Source of the DNA: Streptomyces hundungensis
Lineage (GTDB): Bacteria; Actinomycetota; Actinomycetes; Streptomycetales; Streptomycetaceae
DNA length: 64,000 bases
Direction: 5' to 3'
Assembly: GCF_003627815.1 (NCBI RefSeq)
Contig: NZ_CP032698.1
Coordinates: 6,696,001 to 6,760,000 of the forward strand
Both the position numbers and the translations under genes were made by a program. Positions 1 to 8,767 of the stretch are shown piece after piece (the stretch's first letter is position 1; each line of letters begins with the position of its first letter). Below the pieces are notes generated by a model, which worked only from the letters and a program-made list of their open reading frames with translations, searched no databases and was not told the DNA's origin.

Positions 1-2673
1 CAGGACGACCTCGGCATCAAGAGCTTCGCCTACTTCCCCGAACCCCATCTGGTCGGCGCGGCCGACCGCACCCCCCAGCGGGTCCTCGCCTCCCGGGCCG
101 CGGCCGGAATGGTGCTGCGCGGGTACGAGGGGCGGCGCGCGTACTGGGAGCGGATGCACCACGAGCTGGACATCATCGCGCACTGGGGATTCGCCTCGTA
201 CTTCCTCACCGTCGCCCAAGTCGTCGACGACGTACGGGAGATGGGCATCCGGGTCGCGGCGCGCGGCTCCGGCGCGGGCTCGCTCGTCAACCACCTGCTC
301 GGCATCGCCCACGCGGATCCGGTCGAGAGCGGGCTCCTGATGGAGCGCTTCCTGTCCAAGCAGCGGCCGGTGCTGCCCGACATCGACATCGACGTGGAGT
401 CGGCCCGCCGGCTCGACGTCTACCGCGCGATCATCGACCGCTTCGGCACCGAGCGGGTGGCCGCCGTGGCCATGCCCGAGACCTACCGGGTGCGGCACGC
501 CATCCGGGACGTGGGCGCCGCCCTGTCCATGGACCCGGCGGTGATCGACAAGATCGCCAAGTCCTTCCCGCACATCCGGGCCCGCGACGCCCGCACCGCC
601 CTGAAGGAACTGCCCGAACTGCGGTCCCTGGCAGGGGAGATGGAGAAGTACGGCAAGCTCTGGGAGCTCGTCGAGGCGCTGGACGCCCTGCCGCGCGGCA
701 TCGCCATGCACCCGTGCGGCGTGCTCCTCTCGGACGCCTCGCTGCTGCGCCGCACCCCCGTGGTGCCCACCAGCGGCGAGATCCCCCTGGGTGACGGCCA
801 GGGAAGCGCCCCCTTCCCCATGTCCCAGTTCGACAAGGAGGACGTGGAGGACCTCGGCCTGCTCAAGCTGGACGTCCTCGGCGTGCGGATGCAGTCCGCG
901 ATGGCCCACGCGGTCGCCGAGATCGGCCGGGCCACCGGCGAGGAGCTCGACCTCGACGACCCGGCGCAGGTCCCGCCGGGCGACAAGAAGACGTATCGAC
1001 TCATCCAGTCCACCGAGACGTTGGGCTGCTTCCAGATCGAGTCGCCCGGCCAGCGCGACCTGGTCGGCCGGCTCCAGCCGTCCACCTTCCACGACCTCGT
1101 CGTCGACATCTCGCTGTTCCGCCCCGGGCCGGTCGCGGCCGACATGGTGCGCCCGTTCATCGAGGCCCGGCACGGCCGGGCCCCGGTCCGCTTCCCCCAC
1201 CCCGACCTGGCGGACGCGCTGCGCGACACCTATGGGGTGGTCGTCTTCCACGAGCAGATCATCGAGATCGTGAACATCATGACCGGCTGCGGCCGGGGCG
1301 AGGCCGACCGGGTGCGGCGCGGGCTCTCCGACCCGGAGCCGCAGGCGGGCATCAAGGTCTGGTTCGCCCAGCGCGCCGAGGAGCGCGGCTACGCGCCCGA
1401 GGTGATCGCCCGCACCTGGGAGATCGTCGAGGCCTTCGGGTCGTACGGTTTCTGCAAGGCGCACGCCGTCGCGTTCGCCGTGCCGACCTACCAGTCGGCC
1501 TGGCTCAAGGCGCACCACCCGGCCGCCTTCTACGCCGGGCTGCTCACCCACGACCCCGGGATGTACCCCAAGCGCCTGCTGCTCGCGGACGCGCGGCGGC
1601 GCGGGGTGCCGATCCTGCCGGTGGATGTGAACCGGTCCTCGGTCGCCCACACAATCGAACTGGTGTCCGGTACCTGGGGGGTGCGGCTCGCCCTCTGCGA
1701 CGTCCACGGCATCAGCGAGGCCGAGAGCGCCCGCATCGAGGCCGGCCGGCCCTACGCCTCACTGCGCGACTTCTGGCAGCGGGCCAGGCCCGGCCGTCCG
1801 GTCGCCGAACGGCTCGCCCGGATCGGCGCGCTCGACGCGTTCGGCGCCAACCGGCGCGACCTGCTGCTCCACCTGTCCGAACTGCACGGCTCCCGCCGCG
1901 CGGCGGGCGGCCAACTCCCGCTGGACGGAGGCCAGTTGACAGCCCCTGCCGGGCTGCCCGACCTGGACGGGGCGGAGCGGCTCAGCGCCGAACTCGGCGT
2001 GCTCGGCATGGACGCCTCCCGCCATCTGATGGAGGACCACACCGCGTTCCTGAACGAGCTCGGCGTCCTCTCCGCCAAGCGGCTGCGCGAGGCCGAACAC
2101 GGACAGACCGTCCTGGTCGCGGGCGCCAAGGCGGCCACCCAGACCCCGCCGATCCGCTCCGGCAGGCGGGTCGTCTTCAGCACCCTGGACGACGGCACGG
2201 GCCTGGTCGACCTGGCCTTCTTCGACGACAGCCACGACGCCTGCGCCTACACCGTCTTCCACTCCTGGCTGCTCCTCGTACGGGGCGTGGTGCAGCGACG
2301 CGGCCCGCGCAGCCTCAGCGTGGTGGGCGCCCGCGCCTGGAACCTCGCCGAACTCGCCGAACTGCGCCGCGAGGGCGGCCTGGACGCCGTCTCCGCGCGC
2401 CTCGCGGCCCCGCCCGAGCCGTCCGCCCCCACCACCGAGACCGCACCCGGGACGCGGGCGGACACCCCGGCCGGACCCGGGACCGACACCGGACCCGGGA
2501 CCGACACCGGACCCGGGACCGACACCGCGCCCGGCCCCGCCACCGACCACGGCCGCCGCATCCACCTGTCCACCGGCTATGAACTGAACCCCTGGGCCGA
2601 CCTGCGCCCGGCGGGCGAAGGGGTCGCCACCGGGCGGAAGTTGTGGCATTCGAGCCCGGGGAGCGCCGGATGA
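1..2673 (+). CDS. dnaE2: Error-prone DNA polymerase III alpha subunit DnaE2, 5'-truncated by the window edge
   Basis: The frame is open from base 1, so the start and the N-terminal PHP domain lie outside the window; 890 codons are visible. The product is a C-family polymerase used in mutagenic translesion synthesis. The palm motif PDIDID at nt 376-393 supplies catalytic aspartates. The finger/helix-hairpin-helix region follows, then an OB-fold-like segment near nt 2100-2330. The C-terminal linker carries a Gly-Pro-Thr-Asp repeat from an 18-bp minisatellite. The shuffled C-terminus and the overlap with a Y-family homologue fit DnaE2 rather than replicative DnaE1. The stop overlaps the next start (ATGA), so the two are translationally coupled. 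Confidence 0.93.
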   Translation, partial: QDDLGIKSFAYFPEPHLVGAADRTPQRVLASRAAAGMVLRGYEGRRAYWERMHHELDIIAHWGFASYFLTVAQVVDDVREMGIRVAARGSGAGSLVNHLLGIAHADPVESGLLMERFLSKQRPVLPDIDIDVESARRLDVYRAIIDRFGTERVAAVAMPETYRVRHAIRDVGAALSMDPAVIDKIAKSFPHIRARDARTALKELPELRSLAGEMEKYGKLWELVEALDALPRGIAMHPCGVLLSDASLLRRTPVVPTSGEIPLGDGQGSAPFPMSQFDKEDVEDLGLLKLDVLGVRMQSAMAHAVAEIGRATGEELDLDDPAQVPPGDKKTYRLIQSTETLGCFQIESPGQRDLVGRLQPSTFHDLVVDISLFRPGPVAADMVRPFIEARHGRAPVRFPHPDLADALRDTYGVVVFHEQIIEIVNIMTGCGRGEADRVRRGLSDPEPQAGIKVWFAQRAEERGYAPEVIARTWEIVEAFGSYGFCKAHAVAFAVPTYQSAWLKAHHPAAFYAGLLTHDPGMYPKRLLLADARRRGVPILPVDVNRSSVAHTIELVSGTWGVRLALCDVHGISEAESARIEAGRPYASLRDFWQRARPGRPVAERLARIGALDAFGANRRDLLLHLSELHGSRRAAGGQLPLDGGQLTAPAGLPDLDGAERLSAELGVLGMDASRHLMEDHTAFLNELGVLSAKRLREAEHGQTVLVAGAKAATQTPPIRSGRRVVFSTLDDGTGLVDLAFFDDSHDACAYTVFHSWLLLVRGVVQRRGPRSLSVVGARAWNLAELAELRREGGLDAVSARLAAPPEPSAPTTETAPGTRADTPAGPGTDTGPGTDTGPGTDTAPGPATDHGRRIHLSTGYELNPWADLRPAGEGVATGRKLWHSSPGSAG
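2473..2526 (+). repeat. 18-bp in-frame minisatellite, three copies, inside dnaE2
   Basis: GGACCCGGGACCGACACC is repeated exactly three times at 2473-2490, 2491-2508 and 2509-2526. It encodes three GPGTDT units in the linker between the OB-fold and the C-terminal end of DnaE2. Being a multiple of 3 bp, copy-number change would alter linker length without a frameshift. Confidence 0.9.
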
Positions 2674-3638
2674 TCCTCTGTGCACGCTTCGTCCTCGCCG
2701 ACACGGGAGCGGCGCTCCCCGCGCTGGTCGCCCTCGCCGAGGGACTCACCCCGGTCGTCCAGGCCCTGCCACCCGAGGGCCTCCTCGCCGACCTCGCGGG
2801 CGCCGAGAAGTACTTCGGGCAGGACGCCGGACAGCTCGCCGCCGTCCTGCGGGTCCGCGCCCTCGCCCACCTCGGCCTGGACTGCGCGATCGGTCTCGCG
2901 CCCAACCCGATGCTGGCCGGGATGGCCGCCCGGGACGCCGGACCCGGCACCACCCGCACGGTGCGCCCCGACGAGGTGGACCGCTACCTCGCCACGAAAC
3001 CGGTCCGCGCGCTCGACGGCGTCGGCCGCTCGACCGCCCGCACCCTGTGCGCGTACGGCCTCGACACGGCGGGGCGCCTCGCCGCGGCCCCGCCCGGCAC
3101 CGTCCAGCGGATCCTCGGCGCCCGGCAGGGCCGCGACCTCCAGGAGCGCGCCCGCGGCATCGACCGCACCCCCGTCGTGCCGAACGCCTCGGCGCGCTCG
3201 CTCGCGGCCGAACGGGCTTTCCCCCGCGACGAGTTGGACCCGGTACGCCATCGCAGGGCGCTGCTCTCCCTCGCGGAGGAGCTGGGCGTCCGGCTGCGCG
3301 GCGCCGACCAGGTGTGCCGTTCCCTCAGCCTCACCGTGCGCTACGCCGACCGGTCCACCACCACCCGCACCCGCGCCCTGCGCGAGCCGTCGGCCCACTC
3401 GCCCGCGCTGGCCGAGCAGGCCTACGCCCTCCACTCGGCCCTCGGTCTGCAACGGGCCAGGGTGCGCGGCATCTCCCTGCGCGCCGAGGGGCTCATGGCG
3501 GCCGAACACGCCGCGCACCAGCTGACGTTCGCCCCCGAGGACGAGCGGGCCCGTCGCATCGAGGAGGTGGCCGACCGGGCCCGGGCCAAGTTCGGCCCCC
3601 ACGCCATCATCCCGGGATCACTGTCGAAGGCGGCCTGA
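2670..3638 (+). CDS. Y-family DNA polymerase homologue, probably inactive (ImuB-like partner of DnaE2)
   Basis: Protein of 322 aa if it starts at the ATG inside the dnaE2 stop (ATGA, 2670-2673); an in-frame GTG at 2643 is an alternative. The order of elements is Y-polymerase-like: a palm-like N-terminus, GLAPNPMLAGMAA, then a helix-hairpin-helix (ALDGVGRSTARTL) and a little-finger region. The usual SxDE acidic pair is replaced by PPEG, and the N-terminal DxD is not evident. By family knowledge, ImuB is a non-catalytic Y-family protein that recruits DnaE2 through the beta clamp. It is shorter than typical ImuB (about 500 aa), and no imuA is visible downstream. Confidence 0.75.
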   Translation: MILCARFVLADTGAALPALVALAEGLTPVVQALPPEGLLADLAGAEKYFGQDAGQLAAVLRVRALAHLGLDCAIGLAPNPMLAGMAARDAGPGTTRTVRPDEVDRYLATKPVRALDGVGRSTARTLCAYGLDTAGRLAAAPPGTVQRILGARQGRDLQERARGIDRTPVVPNASARSLAAERAFPRDELDPVRHRRALLSLAEELGVRLRGADQVCRSLSLTVRYADRSTTTRTRALREPSAHSPALAEQAYALHSALGLQRARVRGISLRAEGLMAAEHAAHQLTFAPEDERARRIEEVADRARAKFGPHAIIPGSLSKAA

Positions 3639-3645
3639 GCGAGGG

Positions 3646-4287
3646 TCAGGAAGCCAGCCGCTTCTTGACGTCCGCCACCTCGGGCCCGGCGTCGGCGGCC
3701 GGGACCCTCCAGCGGCTCTCGCTGCCGGTGGCGTCGGTGTAGACGAGCGTGCCGCCCGGCCCGGCCTGCTCCGGTGTCAGGTCGAAGACCTCGGAGCGCG
3801 CCTGCGAGGTCCCCGGCTCGATCGTGCCGACGCCGTCATGACCGGTCACCAGGACCTTGGACGCGTTGCCGTTGTTCTCGGCGACGCCCTGGCCGCCGGC
3901 GGCCATCCAACGCCAGCCTCGCTCCAGGCCGTTGGCGGGCTCCTCGTCCGCCGCGTTGGCGGTGAGCGAGGCGTCCTTGGTGGTGATGACGACGAAGGTG
4001 CCGAACCGCGAGGTCGCCCCGTCCGCCTGCCGGGTGTGGACGACGGCCGTCGGTGTGATCTCCAGGATGCCGACGAGTTTGACCCCCACCGTCCGGACCG
4101 GGGTGCCGAACTCCAGCGCGCCCTGTTCGGCCCCGGCCCCCGAACTCGGCGCCGCCGAGCGGCCGTTGGCGGTGCTCGTGGGTGTGGGCGCGGTGGTGGT
4201 GGGCCGGTGGTCGGAGCCGCCGCCCGGGCCGCAGGCGGTCAGGGCGAGACAGGCCGTTGCGGCGCTCGCGAGCAGGATCTTGCGCAT
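3646..4287 (-). CDS. Secreted lipoprotein, DUF4352-like
   Basis: The 213-aa protein opens with a signal sequence and a lipobox LTAC-G, giving lipidated Cys19, followed by a Thr/Pro/Ser-rich linker to about residue 50. The C-terminal part, with its beta-rich pattern and NNG segment, resembles DUF4352-type immunoglobulin-like lipoproteins; this is inference. I chose the ATG at 4287 because a GGGGGGAA ribosome-binding site sits just upstream; a TTG at 4299 is in frame. It converges on the polymerase genes with only 7 bp between stops. The specific role is unknown. Confidence 0.75.
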   Translation of the reverse strand: MRKILLASAATACLALTACGPGGGSDHRPTTTAPTPTSTANGRSAAPSSGAGAEQGALEFGTPVRTVGVKLVGILEITPTAVVHTRQADGATSRFGTFVVITTKDASLTANAADEEPANGLERGWRWMAAGGQGVAENNGNASKVLVTGHDGVGTIEPGTSQARSEVFDLTPEQAGPGGTLVYTDATGSESRWRVPAADAGPEVADVKKRLAS

Positions 4288-4687
4288 GGTTCCCCCCAAG
4301 GCTGTGACACTCGCCGTGAACGTACCGCGATGCCGGGGACACCCAGCGTGAAGTGACCGGACTGGGACGAAAGGGGGCGCCGCCGTTGCGAACCCCCGGC
4401 AACCGGGACGCGGTGGTCGAGCGGCCGGGACGGAGCGGCCGGGCCCGGGGTCCGCGGCGGAGGAGGCGGAGTGAGAGGGGGGCGGGGCACGGGCCCAGGA
4501 CCGACGTGGGCACGCCGCCTTCCGGCACCGCAGTTTTTACCGACGCGTAACTTCACTCCTGGACTACCCGTGCGTAATTTGGCATGAGCACGCTCCGTAC
4601 ATCACCCCGTACGGCACCTCACTTGTGGTCCGGGCCGCAGGGCGAATCCCCCATCGCAACTCCCTTGAGCCGCAAGGAGATCACCCG
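4288..4687. promoter_or_regulatory. 400-bp divergent intergenic region with two TAC-N6-GTA half-palindromes
   Basis: Between the lipoprotein (-) and the lipase (+). TTACCGACGCGTAA (4537-4550) and CTACCCGTGCGTAA (4564-4577) share 10 of 13 core bases. They are spaced 27 bp start to start and each has TAC/GTA dyad ends. They lie about 110-150 bp before the lipase ATG in the only A/T-rich stretch, so they may be operator copies or promoter elements. The lipase ribosome-binding site AAGGAGA is at 4673-4679. I see no convincing ORF in the rest. Confidence 0.45.
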
Positions 4688-5548
4688 ATGCTGCCCTGGA
4701 AACGTGTGCTCAGACCGCTGTCGGCGCTCCTGCTGGCCGCCGCGGCCTCGCTCGCCCCGGCCACCGCCGCGCACGCCCAGTCCGCGCCGAGCAGTGGCTG
4801 GAACAACTACTCCTGCCGACCCTCCGCCGCCCACCCCCGGCCCGTCGTCCTCGTACACGGCACCTTCGGCAACGGCACCGACAACTGGCTGGCCCTCGCG
4901 CCGTATCTGGTCGACCGCGGATACTGCGTCTTCTCCCTCGACTACGGCCAACTCCCCGGCGTCCCCCTCTTCGACGGCCTCGGCCCCATCGACAAGTCGG
5001 CCGGCCAGCTCGCCACCTTCGTCGACACGGTGCTCGCCGCCACCGGCACCGCCAAGGCCGATCTGGTGGGCCACTCCCAGGGCGGCATGATGCCGCGCTG
5101 GTACCTGAAGTTCCTCGGCGGCGCCGCCAAGGTCAACGCCCTCGTCGGCATCGCCCCCGACAACCACGGCACCACGCTGGACGGCCTGACCCGGCTCCTG
5201 CCCTACTTCCCCGGCGCACAGGACCTGTTGACGCTCGCCACCCCCGGACTCGCGGACCAGATCGCCGGCTCGCCCTTCGTCACCAAGCTCAACCAGGGCG
5301 GCGACACCGTACCCGGAGTCCACTACACGGTCATCGCGTCCACGTACGACGAGGTGGTCACCCCCTACCGCTCCCAGTTCCTGAGCGGTCCCGACGTCAA
5401 CAACGTCCTGATCCAGGACAAGTGCGCGCTCGACCTCTCCGAACACGTGGCGATCGGCCTCACCGACCGCGTCGCCTACCACGAGGTGGCCAACGCGCTG
5501 GATCCGGCGCACGCCACCCCCACCACCTGCGCCTCCGTCGTCGGCTGA
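4688..5548 (+). CDS. Secreted triacylglycerol lipase (lipase class 2, alpha/beta hydrolase)
   Basis: Extracellular esterase/lipase of 286 aa. Residues 1-30 form a Sec signal peptide ending AHA. The oxyanion region is VLVHGTFGN (residues 54-62) and the nucleophile elbow GHSQGG gives Ser130. Asp221 (STYDEVVTPY) and His253 (SEHVAIG) complete a plausible triad, and four Cys could form disulfides. The ATG at 4688 is preceded by AAGGAGA; an upstream ATG at 4625 would put 21 odd residues before the signal. A strong hairpin follows, so it is likely monocistronic. Confidence 0.9.
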   Translation: MLPWKRVLRPLSALLLAAAASLAPATAAHAQSAPSSGWNNYSCRPSAAHPRPVVLVHGTFGNGTDNWLALAPYLVDRGYCVFSLDYGQLPGVPLFDGLGPIDKSAGQLATFVDTVLAATGTAKADLVGHSQGGMMPRWYLKFLGGAAKVNALVGIAPDNHGTTLDGLTRLLPYFPGAQDLLTLATPGLADQIAGSPFVTKLNQGGDTVPGVHYTVIASTYDEVVTPYRSQFLSGPDVNNVLIQDKCALDLSEHVAIGLTDRVAYHEVANALDPAHATPTTCASVVG

Positions 5549-5578
5549 CCCCCACGTAGAACCGCCCGGCCCCACGCC

Positions 5579-5611
5579 ACCGCCCCCTCCCGGCAGCCGG
5601 GAGGGGGCGGT
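5579..5611. terminator. Bidirectional hairpin terminator between lipase and LPMO
   Basis: A perfect 15-bp stem (ACCGCCCCCTCCCGG, loop CAG, complementary arm) lies between two convergent genes, 30 bp after the lipase stop and 12 bp before the LPMO stop. There is no U-tract, which is usual for Streptomyces. Confidence 0.85.
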
Positions 5612-5623
5612 GTGCCGTACGGG

Positions 5624-6685
5624 TCAGCGGCTGTGCCGGCCGGCCGCCAGGCTCTTGCGGCGGAGCGTCGCGAACAGCGCCGCCGCGCCCAGCGCGATCG
5701 CCCCCGCGCCGCCGATGGCGAGATAGGAGGTGCTGCCGTCGCCGCCGGTCTCCGCGAGGTTGCGGGTGCCGGTCGTGTCCGCGGTGGCGGCGCCGCCGGG
5801 CGGGCCGACCGGGGTGGCCGCCGCGGCCTCGTCCGGCGCCGGCCGGTTGCCCGGGGCCGCGGCGTTCGCCGCCGGGGCGGAACTCGGCCGGGTGCCCGGC
5901 GTCGCGGCGCCGTGGTGGTGCTGGACCGTCGACTTGGCCGCGCCGTCCGCGATCTCCTGGTCGGTGGGCGCGGACGCCTTCGGCGCGGGCGCGCCCGCGC
6001 CGCCGTCCTTGCCGAACACCACGTCGGAGCAGGTGTAGAAGGCCTCGGGGCTGTCGGAGCGCTGCCAGATCGAATAGATCAGATGGCGGCCCGAACGAGC
6101 CGGGATCTTCCCTTCGAAGACGTAGTCGCCGCCCCGCATCGGCGGGTCGGCCACCTCGGCGAACGGGGTCGCCTCCAGGTCCGACCACTTGAGCGGCTTC
6201 GACGGGTCGTAGCCGGCCTTGGTGATGTACAGCGCGAACGACCCCTTGTGCGGCGCCGTCCCCTTGTAGCGGAAGGTGTGCTCGCCCGCCGAGAGCGTGG
6301 TGGCCGGCCAGTCCGCGCGCGGCAGGTCGAGGCCCCGGTACTTGTCGTTGCCTCCGCTGCACAGCTTGCCGTCGGGGATGATCTGCTTCGACTTTCCCGC
6401 GGCGTTGGCCATGTTCACCCCGTTCCAGTCGTAGAGGGCCTGCGCCCCGCCGGCCGCCACCGCCGCCTTGCACGCGGCCGACTTGGGGCTCTCGGGGCCC
6501 TCCGCGTAACAGGCCGAGACCCGGCTCACCGGGTCCGTCATGGAGCCGTGAGCCGCGGCGGGCCCGGCCGCGAGACCCGTCAGGGCGAGCGGCGCCAACC
6601 CCACGGCGGCGACGGCGACGGCGGCGGCCCCGCGCCGACGCGGCACCCGCTGCTCGGACGCGGTGGAGAGGTGGGGGAAGGTCAT
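5624..6685 (-). CDS. AA10 lytic polysaccharide monooxygenase with a sortase (LAETG) cell-wall anchor
   Basis: 353-aa copper enzyme for oxidative cleavage of chitin or cellulose. Signal cleavage after PAAA exposes His46, the N-terminal histidine-brace residue; His136 (SAGEHTF) is the likely second ligand. The catalytic domain runs to about residue 225. A Pro/Ala/Thr-rich linker then leads to LAETG (310-314), a membrane helix (about 321-341) and a basic tail (RRK). LAxTG is the class E sortase signal known from Streptomyces chaplins, so the enzyme is probably wall-attached, not free. No carbohydrate-binding module is evident. The start ATG follows GGAG. Confidence 0.9.
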   Translation of the reverse strand: MTFPHLSTASEQRVPRRRGAAAVAVAAVGLAPLALTGLAAGPAAAHGSMTDPVSRVSACYAEGPESPKSAACKAAVAAGGAQALYDWNGVNMANAAGKSKQIIPDGKLCSGGNDKYRGLDLPRADWPATTLSAGEHTFRYKGTAPHKGSFALYITKAGYDPSKPLKWSDLEATPFAEVADPPMRGGDYVFEGKIPARSGRHLIYSIWQRSDSPEAFYTCSDVVFGKDGGAGAPAPKASAPTDQEIADGAAKSTVQHHHGAATPGTRPSSAPAANAAAPGNRPAPDEAAAATPVGPPGGAATADTTGTRNLAETGGDGSTSYLAIGGAGAIALGAAALFATLRRKSLAAGRHSR

Positions 6686-6890
6686 CGTGAGGTACTCCTT
6701 CGACGGTGCGCGGGCATGGGGCGCGTGGGGGTGTGCGACGGTCGGACATCCCGTCCGGCGCTCAGCACGCTAGCCCCGCGAAACCGTGAAATCCCCTGCT
6801 GGGAGCGGGTGATGGCGATCCTTATGGTCGCGTTAAGAGGCCACTCAGAACGCATTAAGAACGCGGGCGCCCGCGACGTACCGTGTCCCC

Positions 6891-7367
6891 ATGAACGATG
6901 AGATCCGGCTCGCCCGCCCCGACGACGTACCCCGGGTGAAGGAGGTCACCGACGCCGCCTACCGCCCCTACATCGAACGCATCGGCGTCGTGCCGGTCCC
7001 CATGGAGGCCGACCACGCGGCCGACGTGGCGGCGGGGCGGGTCTTCGTCGCGGGCGACCCGGTCGTCGGGGTGCTCGTCCTGATCGCCGAGCCGGACCAT
7101 CTCTTCCTGGACTCGATCGCCGTCCACCCCGACGTCAAGGGCACGGGCCTGGGACGCAGGCTGCTGCACTTCGTGGACGACCACGCGCGGGCGCTCGGAC
7201 TGCCCGAAGTCCGGCTCTACACCAACGCGATGATGTGGGAGAACCAGAAGATCTATCCGCGGTACGGATACGAACTCGTCGAGCGGCGGGTGCGAGGCCC
7301 GTACGACCGCTTCCACTACCGCAAGGTGCTGGCCCCGCCCGCCGGGGCCGGCCAGGACCGCGACTGA
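6891..7367 (+). CDS. GNAT family N-acetyltransferase
   Basis: 158-aa soluble protein with the GNAT acetyl-CoA site: LDSIAVHPDVKGTGLGRRLL (about residues 71-90), where the Q/RxxGxG/A loop reads KGTGLG, followed by the alpha3-beta5 region ending in a Tyr-rich segment (YPRYGYELVERR). The substrate cannot be inferred. It is divergent from the LPMO gene across 205 bp. There is no clear ribosome-binding site; TACCGT lies only 9 bp before the ATG, so the transcript could be leaderless. Confidence 0.85.
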   Translation: MNDEIRLARPDDVPRVKEVTDAAYRPYIERIGVVPVPMEADHAADVAAGRVFVAGDPVVGVLVLIAEPDHLFLDSIAVHPDVKGTGLGRRLLHFVDDHARALGLPEVRLYTNAMMWENQKIYPRYGYELVERRVRGPYDRFHYRKVLAPPAGAGQDRD

Positions 7368-7408
7368 TCGCCGGATCGATTGTCAGTGGTGCCTGGCAGC
7401 ATCGGGGC

Positions 7409-7987
7409 ATGGACATCGACTGGGACGACGCCGCGGACACCTTCGACCGGGAGCCGGACCACGGCCTGCGCGACCCCGTGGTGCGGACCGCCTGGGACGA
7501 GCGCCTCGGCGGCTGGCTGCCGGACCGCCCGGGTGACCTCCTCGACCTCGGCTGCGGCACCGGCAGCCTGTCGCTGCTCGCCGCCGAGCGGGGCTTTCGG
7601 GTCACGGGCGTCGACCTGTCGCCCCGGATGACCGAGCGGGCCCGCGCCAAGCTGGCCGGCACCGGCGCCGAGGTGCTGACCGGCGACGCGGCACGGCCGC
7701 CCGTCGAGGGGCGCGCCTTCGACGTGGTGCTGGCCCGCCACGTGGTGTGGGCGCTGCCCGACCACGAGGCGGCGCTGCGGCACTGGTGGTCGCTGCTGCG
7801 CCCGGGGGGCCGGCTCGTCCTGGTCGAGGGGGTGTGGGGCGGCACCGGCATACCCGCCGAGCGCCTCACCGCGGCGCTCGCGCAGCTGAACGCCGAGCCG
7901 CGCTACGAACGTCTTTCGGGGGACGCGCGGTTGTGGGGGCGCGAGGTGGACGACGAGCGGTACGTGGTGGTCGCCACGGCGCCCTGA
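7409..7987 (+). CDS. Class I SAM-dependent methyltransferase
   Basis: 192-aa protein with the Rossmann SAM motif LLDLGCGTGSLSLLAA near residues 46-61, an acidic post-I residue (VTGVDLS), motif II GDAARPP and motif IV/V segments (VVLARHVVWALP, LRPGGRLVLVEG). This is the layout of small-molecule methyltransferases of the UbiE/type 11 group. The substrate is unknown. It lies 41 bp after the acetyltransferase and may be co-transcribed with it. The ATG at 7409 opens directly onto the conserved region. Confidence 0.85.
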   Translation: MDIDWDDAADTFDREPDHGLRDPVVRTAWDERLGGWLPDRPGDLLDLGCGTGSLSLLAAERGFRVTGVDLSPRMTERARAKLAGTGAEVLTGDAARPPVEGRAFDVVLARHVVWALPDHEAALRHWWSLLRPGGRLVLVEGVWGGTGIPAERLTAALAQLNAEPRYERLSGDARLWGREVDDERYVVVATAP

Positions 7988-8083
7988 CGCCAGCCGGCGG
8001 TGCGGGAGGGCGGTGGGCATGCTCCGGTCGGCCGCCCACAGCGCGGCGGCGGGCCGCGTGACCCCCCGGCCCCGGGGAACGGC

Positions 8084-8584
8084 TCAGTCGATCAGCGAGG
8101 TGAACCGGCCCAGTTTCGCGAGGAGTTCGAGCTCCTCCAGGGCGGCCAGCGCGCGGGCCGCCGCCTCGGGGTCGCGTTCGGCGAGCCCGCTCTCGGCGAA
8201 CTCGTCCTCGTCCAGGCGCAGTACGGTCGCGCCGTCGGCCGAGAGCCAGAGGTCGAGGTCCAGGTCCTCGGCCAGCACCTCGCCGTCCCGGACCACCGCG
8301 GGCCGCGTGATGTCGCAGTACCAGCCCTTGAGCACCGAGTCGGCGTCCCGGACCTCCTTCACCGCGTACCAGCGGTCGCGCCAGTAGTGCTCGGTGAAGA
8401 CGTCGCCGGGCTCGAACCGTACGAAGCCGAAGTCACGGACGCCGTCCGCGGCCCAGGGCGCGCGCACGCTCAGCCGGGTTCCGTCGTCGGCGATCACCGA
8501 CGCGGGGTAACGCAGCTTCGTACGACCGGACTTGACCAGAACGATCTCGATACGGGCGTCGGCCTCGGCCGAGCTCGTGGACAT
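8084..8584 (-). CDS. DUF402 domain protein (possible nucleotide phosphatase)
   Basis: 166-aa cytosolic protein. The central region matches DUF402: FEPGDVFTEHYWRDRWYAVKEVRD, then GWYCDITRPAVV and a conserved acidic stretch DLDLDLWLSADG with EDEF. Some family members are metal-dependent nucleoside tri/diphosphatases, and the acidic residues here are compatible with that; the activity is inference. The ATG at 8584 has a good GGAGG site (CGGAGGTATGTG). It is convergent with the methyltransferase and divergent from the YtrA-type regulator. Confidence 0.8.
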   Translation of the reverse strand: MSTSSAEADARIEIVLVKSGRTKLRYPASVIADDGTRLSVRAPWAADGVRDFGFVRFEPGDVFTEHYWRDRWYAVKEVRDADSVLKGWYCDITRPAVVRDGEVLAEDLDLDLWLSADGATVLRLDEDEFAESGLAERDPEAAARALAALEELELLAKLGRFTSLID

Positions 8585-8767
8585 CACATACCTCCGTGGC
8601 AGGGACTGCGCGGGCCGACCTCGACCTCCGCCGCACGCTACGCGGCCGCCCGGCACCGCCGCCTCCCCATTTCGGACCCGCGCCGGGCGGACCCGGGTCG
8701 GCCCGGCGCGGGTGAACGGGGGCCCGGCGCGTTCTCGTCCGGTTCCGGCGCGGGGGAGAATCGGACG

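Noticed and set aside
6800..6807. TGGGAGCG, a half of the CebR-type box (TGGGAGCGCTCCCA), before the LPMO
   Set aside because: Only one half-site, with no complementary arm; insufficient for a cellulose-repressor operator.
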